A stretch of DNA of 64,000 nt from Confluentibacter sediminis (GTDB taxonomy: Bacteria > Bacteroidota > Bacteroidia > Flavobacteriales > Flavobacteriaceae): NCBI RefSeq assembly GCF_003258355.1, contig NZ_QKPO01000014.1:107290-171289 (forward strand), written 5' to 3'. Below the pieces are notes generated by a model, which saw only the letters and a program-made list of their open reading frames with translations, was not told the DNA's origin and did not search any database. Of the stretch, positions 58,480 through 64,000 are shown one piece after another. Every line of letters starts with the position of its first letter. The stretch's first letter is position 1. Position numbers and translations under genes: made by a program.

Positions 58480-60564
58480 ATGCCTTTCAAAATTGATTTC
58501 AAAATACCAATGCTGTTTATACTTTTAAACAGCCACGCCTTTGCCCAAAATATAGAAGCTTTTTTTCCTTCTGAAGCACTTACTACTGTGGGCGTTTATT
58601 ATTATCCTGAACACTGGGATGCCTCTCAATGGGATCGCGATCTTAAAAACATATCCGACATGGGCTTTGAATTTACCCATTTAGGTGAATTTGCTTGGGC
58701 ACAATTGGAACCTGAAGAAGGCAAATATGATTTCACATGGTTAGACAAAGCTTTAGAATTGGCAGCAAAACATCATTTAAAAGTCATCATGTGTACCTCA
58801 ACGGCCACGCCTCCTGTGTGGTTGGTTCGTAAACATCCTGATGTATTAGCCACCGAAGAAGACGGTACTAAAATGGATCATGGCTCTCGGCAACACGCCA
58901 CCTTTTCCAGTAATTATTACCGCAGTTATTCCATGAAAATGATTGAGCAATTGGCAAAAAAGTATGGAAATGACAAACGAATCATTGGCTGGCAATTGGA
59001 TAATGAACCCCGTCGTTTTCTTGATTATGGCCAAGACGCACCACAACGTTTTCGCGATTGGTTAAAAGAAAAATATAAAAACATTGCGGCTTTAAATGAC
59101 GCTTGGGGGACTAATTTCTGGAGTGGTACTTACACTAGTTTTGATGAAATTAATTTGCCCCTACACAAACAATGGGGCATGAATTTACACGCTCGGCTAG
59201 ACCATTACCGCTTTGCCGATTATGAAACAGCCTCTTTTTTAGATGACCAAGCTAAAGAAATTCGCAAATATTCAAGTCCAAACCAATGGATTACCTCCAA
59301 CTACATTCCCATGTATGATGTTAGCTTTATAGGCATGAGTAAAGAACTTGATTTTGTTTCCTATACACGTTATATGGTTCATGGCAATAATGATGGTATT
59401 GGATCTCAAGGATACCGCGTGGGTGATTATTCCAGTATAGCGATGGCAAACGATTTTTTCCGTCCTTTAAAAGGCGCATATGGTGTTATGGAATTACAAC
59501 CCGGACAAGTTAATTGGGGAAGTATTAATCCACAACCCTTACCAGGCACGACCCGTTTATGGCTTTGGCATGTGTTTGCCGGAGGCAGTAAGTTTACCTG
59601 CACCTATCGCTACCGTGCCCCTTTATATGGTTATGAACAATACCATTATGGCATTGTAGGCACGGATGGCGTAACACCAACCCCGGGTGGTTTGGAATTC
59701 AGCCAGTTCACAAAGGAAATCAACACCTTACGCAAAAAATATAATACAAAATCCACCTTACCAGATTCTTATTTGAAACGCAAAACCGCCATTTTGTTTA
59801 ATCCTGATAACGTAATGGGCATTAATTTAAATAAGCAAACCAGAGTATGGAATACCACCGAACATTTCTTAAAATATTACAAAGCCGCAAAATCTTTTGG
59901 GGCACCCGTTGATTTTGTAAGGGATTCAACAGATTTTTCAAAGTATCCGGTTTTAATAGTCCCCGCTTATCAAATGATTGACCAGCAAATGATTGACAAA
60001 CTAACAGCATATGCCCATAATGGTGGTAATTTAGTATTAACATGCCGTTCTGGAATACAAAATAGAAAAGGCCATTTATGGGAAGCCAAGTTTTATGAAC
60101 CTATGTGGAAATTGATAGGATCTCAAGTTGAATCGTACGATTTGTTAATTCCACAAGCTCCGGGCAATATTAAATTCAATAATGAAGATTTCGAATGGAT
60201 CAGTTGGGGCGATTTATTGAAGCCAAATAAAGAAACCAGCATTTGGGGAACATATGATAGTGAGTTCTATAAAGGCACACCCGCCATTGTTCATCATCCA
60301 CTAGGAAAAGGCACCGTCACTTATATAGGGGTCGATTCTAAAAAAGGAGATTTAGAAAAACAAGTCTTAACCAAACTATACAACCAACAAAACATTGCTA
60401 TCGAAAATTATCCTGAAGGCGTGATGGTAGACTACCGTGATGGTTTTGGTATTGCCGTAAATTATTCCGACACCATTTACAACATGAATTTGCCCCATAC
60501 TGCCGAGATTTTGATAGGCACTAAAGCCATAAAAACCGCAGATGTTTTGGTATGGAAGTATTAA
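58480..60564 (+). CDS. Secreted GH42 beta-galactosidase
   Basis: GH42 enzymes release beta-linked galactose from oligosaccharides. The 694-residue product starts MPFKIDFKIPMLFILLNSHA with a signal peptide and the AFAQ cleavage site. The A domain begins TTVGVYYYPEHWDASQWDRD; the acid-base is Glu176 in GWQLDNEPRRF and the nucleophile is Glu338 in GVMELQPGQVNWG. Domain B (NGGNLVLTCRSGIQNRKGHL) and a small C-terminal domain follow. It is 76 bases before the GH97 gene and probably cotranscribed. Confidence 0.93.
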   Translation: MPFKIDFKIPMLFILLNSHAFAQNIEAFFPSEALTTVGVYYYPEHWDASQWDRDLKNISDMGFEFTHLGEFAWAQLEPEEGKYDFTWLDKALELAAKHHLKVIMCTSTATPPVWLVRKHPDVLATEEDGTKMDHGSRQHATFSSNYYRSYSMKMIEQLAKKYGNDKRIIGWQLDNEPRRFLDYGQDAPQRFRDWLKEKYKNIAALNDAWGTNFWSGTYTSFDEINLPLHKQWGMNLHARLDHYRFADYETASFLDDQAKEIRKYSSPNQWITSNYIPMYDVSFIGMSKELDFVSYTRYMVHGNNDGIGSQGYRVGDYSSIAMANDFFRPLKGAYGVMELQPGQVNWGSINPQPLPGTTRLWLWHVFAGGSKFTCTYRYRAPLYGYEQYHYGIVGTDGVTPTPGGLEFSQFTKEINTLRKKYNTKSTLPDSYLKRKTAILFNPDNVMGINLNKQTRVWNTTEHFLKYYKAAKSFGAPVDFVRDSTDFSKYPVLIVPAYQMIDQQMIDKLTAYAHNGGNLVLTCRSGIQNRKGHLWEAKFYEPMWKLIGSQVESYDLLIPQAPGNIKFNNEDFEWISWGDLLKPNKETSIWGTYDSEFYKGTPAIVHHPLGKGTVTYIGVDSKKGDLEKQVLTKLYNQQNIAIENYPEGVMVDYRDGFGIAVNYSDTIYNMNLPHTAEILIGTKAIKTADVLVWKY

Positions 60565-60640
60565 AACGGTTCTGTACATATTATAAAAAAATCAATTATA
60601 TTCGTTCGCTATCATATATTAAACATTTACAACTACTAAA

Positions 60641-62524
60641 ATGAAATCTATTACTAAATCAATCACGACATTCCTCTTTTTATTCATTAGTATTCATTTC
60701 GCCTTGGCGCAAGAGCGTATTGAGATTACCAGCCCTAACAAAAAACTTTCTGCTTTGGTTACGGTAACTACAGAAGGTCGCCTGTCATATGCGATTGATT
60801 CAGACGGTATTCAGGTTTTAAACACCTCGCCTCTAGGAATAACGGTTGATAGTATCGATTTAGGCCATCAAGCAAAAATAACGTCCAAAGCCATCTTTAG
60901 TGACATTCATGAGAGTTATAATATTCTTGGCAGCCATACGGTGGCAAAAAATCATGCCACCGAAGCAACCATACCCATAGAAACCGCCGGAAAATCATTC
61001 AAACTGATTGTTCGGGTTTATAATGATGGCGTGGCTATTCGCTACACAATCCCAAAAGGCTCCAAACGTATCAATAGTGAATCTACTTCGTGGAACCTTC
61101 CAGAGCAAACTACTAAAATTGTATGGGCAGATTTTCATCAAAGCTACGAAGGGTTAAGCTATACAACCACTTTAGAAAACATTCCACAAGACAAACCTAT
61201 TATGGGACCTATCACTTTTGAAGTCGCAGGGCATTATCTTTCTATTTCCGAGGCTGATTGTGAAACCTTTTCAGACATGTCTTTTATGCGTTCCAACCAT
61301 ATATTGAAGGCCACTTTCCCTTTTGAAAAAGAAGGATGGGATATTAAAAAAAGAGCAGACAACGGCCCTTTGGTCTTAGATGGCACTTACAAAGGCGACC
61401 TTGTATCCCCTTGGCGTACAACCATCGTTACTCATAATATTACAGATTTAATAAATTCCGATTTATTAACGAACCTTTGTCCTGCCCCTGCCAAAAACAT
61501 GGACTTTTCGTGGGTACAACCAGGTCGTTGCCTATGGCAATGGTGGAGCGTTGGCAGTCCTGTTTACGAAGATCAAAAGAACTGGTACGATGCTGCTGCA
61601 AAATTAAAATGGGAATACTATCTTGTAGATGATGGCTGGCGTACTTGGAAAACACCAGAAAAAGACCAATGGGCATTGCTTGCCGAAGTCATTGCTTATG
61701 GCAAGAGTATCGGGGTAAAATCCATTGTTTGGGTGAATTCCAATGAAATGCGTGAAGGCGACAAACGCCGTGCCTATCTAGAAAGAGTAAAAGCCCTTGG
61801 TGCCGATGGTATTAAAATTGACTTTATTCCCGACGCCACTTCCAATATCATGCAATGGTATATGGGAACCATGCAAGACTGTGCCGAATTAAAATTATTA
61901 TTAAACTTCCACGGCAGTGTAAAACCCACAGGCTTAACCCGAACCTATCCAAACGATATAACACGAGAAGCCGTTCGTGGCAATGAGTACCACATGACAA
62001 GATACCGCAGAGTCGCTCCTTTAGAGCTGGACGTCAACTTGCCATTTACTCGTTTAATGGCTGGTGCGGCAGATGTAACCCCTGTTATATTAGACCCTAA
62101 ACAACTAACCTCTACAAAATTTACATGGCCACACGAATTTGCTCAGGCCATTGTATACCTATCGCCCATCACCCATTTTACAGACCAATATAAATTCTAT
62201 CTGGAAAGCCCCATGTTCGATTTATTTCAAGAAGTGCCAACTGTTTGGGATGAAACCAAAGTATTGTCATGCACAAGCATAGGCGAAGTGGTGGCTTACG
62301 CAAGACGCAAAGGTGACACGTGGTGGATTGGCGTGATGAATGGCGCTACAGAACGAGAAGTTAAAATCCCTTTAGATTTCTTGAAAAAGCCAAAGCAAGC
62401 CACACTCATATACGATAACAACCTTTCCAATACCGCTATAGATAGACGTGAACAGAAAGTATCCAAAAAAGATGTTTTAACAGTTAAATTAGTTCCAGGT
62501 GGTGGCTTTGTAGCTCGCATATAA
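60641..62524 (+). CDS. Secreted GH97 alpha-glycosidase (retaining type)
   Basis: GH97 contains alpha-glucosidases and alpha-galactosidases. The 627-residue product starts MKSITKSITTFLFLFISIHF with a signal peptide, followed by an N-terminal beta-sandwich (about 25-280) and a TIM barrel with YLVDDGWRTWKTPEKDQWAL and GADGIKIDFIPDATSNIMQW. Asp394 in GIKIDF is where retaining GH97 enzymes have their nucleophile; inverting SusB-type enzymes lack this Asp, so the retaining subgroup, often alpha-galactosidase, is favoured. A C-terminal beta-sandwich ends the protein. With GH42 it may remove alpha- and beta-galactosyl groups from one glycan. Confidence 0.88.
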   Translation: MKSITKSITTFLFLFISIHFALAQERIEITSPNKKLSALVTVTTEGRLSYAIDSDGIQVLNTSPLGITVDSIDLGHQAKITSKAIFSDIHESYNILGSHTVAKNHATEATIPIETAGKSFKLIVRVYNDGVAIRYTIPKGSKRINSESTSWNLPEQTTKIVWADFHQSYEGLSYTTTLENIPQDKPIMGPITFEVAGHYLSISEADCETFSDMSFMRSNHILKATFPFEKEGWDIKKRADNGPLVLDGTYKGDLVSPWRTTIVTHNITDLINSDLLTNLCPAPAKNMDFSWVQPGRCLWQWWSVGSPVYEDQKNWYDAAAKLKWEYYLVDDGWRTWKTPEKDQWALLAEVIAYGKSIGVKSIVWVNSNEMREGDKRRAYLERVKALGADGIKIDFIPDATSNIMQWYMGTMQDCAELKLLLNFHGSVKPTGLTRTYPNDITREAVRGNEYHMTRYRRVAPLELDVNLPFTRLMAGAADVTPVILDPKQLTSTKFTWPHEFAQAIVYLSPITHFTDQYKFYLESPMFDLFQEVPTVWDETKVLSCTSIGEVVAYARRKGDTWWIGVMNGATEREVKIPLDFLKKPKQATLIYDNNLSNTAIDRREQKVSKKDVLTVKLVPGGGFVARI

Positions 62525-62548
62525 ACACAAAACTTAATAACAACATCT

Positions 62549-62911
62549 ATGACTAAAAAAGACATCGCCAGCTCCTTTTTAAAATTAGCAGGTTTAGGAA
62601 ACGTTCAAGAAGCTTATGATAAGTTTGTAGATAAAGATTTTATCCATCACAATCAATATTTTAAAGGAGATAGGGAATCCTTAAAGCTGGCTATGGAAGA
62701 CGCCCATAAAACCCAACCCAACACCTTTATAGACATTAAAAGCTGTTACCAGGATGGTGATACCGTGATAACACATTCACATGTTGGCAAAGAAGCTATG
62801 GCTATCGCCGTGGTTCATATGTTTAGATTTGAACAGGATAAAATAGTAGAGCTTTGGGATTTAGGCCAAGTGATTGACAAAGACTCCCCTAATGAGCACG
62901 GGGCTTTTTGA
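62549..62911 (+). CDS. NTF2/SnoaL-like small protein
   Basis: The 120-residue product has the cone-shaped NTF2-like fold by sequence: an N-terminal helix (KDIASSFLKLAGLGNVQEAY), then FVDKDFIHHNQYFKGDRESL, SCYQDGDTVITHSHVGKEAM and MFRFEQDKIVELWDLGQVID. Members of this type are enzymes or binding proteins with a pocket; the histidines around 33-34 and 71-73 might line it. It follows GH97 by 24 bases and may belong to the same operon. Its role with the glycosidases is unknown. Confidence 0.78.
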   Translation: MTKKDIASSFLKLAGLGNVQEAYDKFVDKDFIHHNQYFKGDRESLKLAMEDAHKTQPNTFIDIKSCYQDGDTVITHSHVGKEAMAIAVVHMFRFEQDKIVELWDLGQVIDKDSPNEHGAF

Positions 62912-62926
62912 CGCTTAATCCTATTA

Positions 62927-64000
62927 TCACTTCGAGTATGTTTTGTGTAGGGCAACGGAACAAAAAATGTATCGAGAAGCCATACTAACTAAAAACACAA
63001 TTAACAACCTAGATGTCACTTCGAGTGATTTTCGAAGCATGAGAAAATTGTATCGAGAAGCCATACTAACTAAAAACACAATTAACAACCTAGATGTCAC
63101 TTCGAGTGATTTTCGAAGCATGAGAAAATTGTATCGAGAAGCCATACTAACTAAAAACATAATCAACAACCCAAATGTCACTTCGAGTGATTTTCGAAGC
63201 ATGAGAAAATTGTATCGAGAAGCTCATTTACCAAATGTCACTTCGAGTATGTTTTGTATAGGGCAACGCAACAAAAAATGTATCGAGAAGCCACACTAAC
63301 CAAAATCACAATTAACAACCCAAATGTCACTTCGAGTGATTTTCGAAGCATGAGAAAATTGTATCGAGAAGCTCATTTACCAAATGTCACTTCGAGTATG
63401 TTTTGTATAGGGCAACGCAACAAAAAATGTATCGAGAAGCCACACTAACCAAAATCACAATTAACAACCCAAATGTCACTTCGAGTGATTTTCGAAGCAT
63501 GAGAAAATTGTATCGAGAAGCCACACTAACTAAAAACACAACCAACAACCCAAATGTCACTTCGAGTGATTTTCGAAGCATGAGAAAATTGTATCGAGAA
63601 GCCACACTAACTAAAAACACAACCAACAACCCAAATGTCACTTCGAGTGATTTTCGAAGCATGAGAAAATTGTATCGAGAAGCTCATTTACCAAATGTCA
63701 CTTCGAGTATTCTTTGTATAGGGCAACGGAACAAAAAATGTATCGAAAAGACATACTAACCAAAAACACAATCAACAACCCAAATGTCACTTCGAGTGAT
63801 TTTCGAAGCATGAGAAAATTGTATCGAGAAGCTATACTAACTAAAACACAATCAACAACCCAAATGTCACTTCGAGTATTCTTTGTGTAGGGCAACGGAA
63901 CAAAAAATGTATCGAGAAGACATACTAACCAAAATCACAATTAACAACCTAGATGTCACTTCGAGTGATTTTCGAAGCATGAGAAAATTGTATCGAGAAG
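62927..64000. repeat. Array of 14 palindromic repeat units of two types
   Basis: Each unit has a constant left arm (TCACTTCGAGT) and right arm (TGTATCGAGAAG) with one of two cores. Type A units (45 bases, core of 22 with ATTTTC/GAAAAT inverted) start at 63016, 63097, 63178, 63327, 63476, 63557, 63638, 63787 and 63956. Type B units (53 bases, core of 30 with TTTTGT/ACAAAA or ATTCTTTGT/ACAAAAAAT inverted) start at 62927, 63238, 63387, 63698 and 63867. Linkers are about 36 bases (ending in AACAACCcaAATG) or 15 bases (CTCATTTACCAAATG). Spacing A to A is 81 bases. The array begins 15 bases after the NTF2-like gene stop and runs off the right edge. Arms resemble short intergenic palindromes I know from Flavobacteriia. 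Confidence 0.9.

Noticed and set aside
62885..62910. Terminator at the end of the NTF2-like gene (CCCC/GGGG followed by CTTTTT)
   Set aside because: The stem has only four pairs and lies inside the coding region, so it is too weak to call.
62927..64000. Repeated peptide frames of about 90-118 residues on both strands in the array (for example MRKLYREA...)
   Set aside because: The 81-base A-A spacing is a multiple of three, so frames stay open by periodicity. B units break the frame, both strands are open, and there is no start context or promoter, so these are not genes.
62927..64000. CRISPR array
   Set aside because: Spacers are not unique: the linkers are themselves repeated in two forms, the units are of two lengths, and no cas gene is in the window.

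Overview
The window is AT-rich chromosomal DNA that looks like a member of the Flavobacteriaceae (phylum Bacteroidota), probably marine. This rests on four things seen in the sequence: a ribosomal operon that runs rpsL-rpsG-fusA-rpsJ with no tuf, a SusC/SusD outer-membrane pair, promoters of the TAnnTTTG type, and family members typical of Flavobacteriia (fused Hpt-Adk, Mpl, PafA-like phosphatase, GH97). Genus and species cannot be read from it.

Layout. 1-8470 (minus strand): the str and S10 ribosomal operons, from a clear promoter at 8514-8544 through rpsL, rpsG, fusA, rpsJ, rplC, rplD, rplW, rplB, rpsS, rplV, rpsC, rplP, rpmC, rpsQ and the start of rplN. A string of hairpins, one of them a good intrinsic terminator, sits between rpsJ and rplC. 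8620-9633: a decayed gene for an exported protein, still with a promoter-like -7 element, broken by frameshifts and stops. 9734-15580: a SusC/SusD pair plus a third lipoprotein, closed by a terminator. 15594-25620: mainly housekeeping genes (rlmB, rhomboid protease, rarA, HAD phosphatase, deacetylase-like protein, radC, two alpha/beta hydrolases of which one is frameshifted, mpl). 25725-33043: a TPR protein divergent from a 2,032-residue alpha-2-macroglobulin that contains a SusC-like 'DEVVVVGYGT' plug signature. 33132-43568: SDR, DUF4136 lipoprotein, hydrolase, obg, hpt-adk fusion, purK-purE, M3 peptidase, an ECF-like sigma factor followed by a small soluble zinc-finger protein, and a UbiA-like membrane protein. 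43686-58318: gcvP, a KAS III-like enzyme, a glycan cluster (flippase and two glycosyltransferases), a NUC1 nuclease with a PafA-like phosphatase, an MlaE/MlaF pair, a DUF389 protein, mannose-1-phosphate guanylyltransferase and a SprT-like protein. 58480-62911: secreted GH42 and GH97 glycosidases and an NTF2-like protein. 62927-64000: a dense array of 14 palindromic repeat units of two kinds, running off the end of the window.

How the parts relate. The ribosomal block is one transcription unit with a possible attenuation point. The SusCD locus imports an unknown oligosaccharide or peptide and carries no enzymes, while the GH42-GH97 pair has enzymes and no transporter, so the two may serve different glycans or depend on loci elsewhere. 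The flippase, glycosyltransferases and mannose-1-phosphate guanylyltransferase point to surface polysaccharide synthesis. No complete mobile element, tRNA, rRNA or CRISPR array was seen. The least ordinary items are the two-core repeat array at the right end, the terminator inside the S10 operon, and the plug signature inside the macroglobulin.
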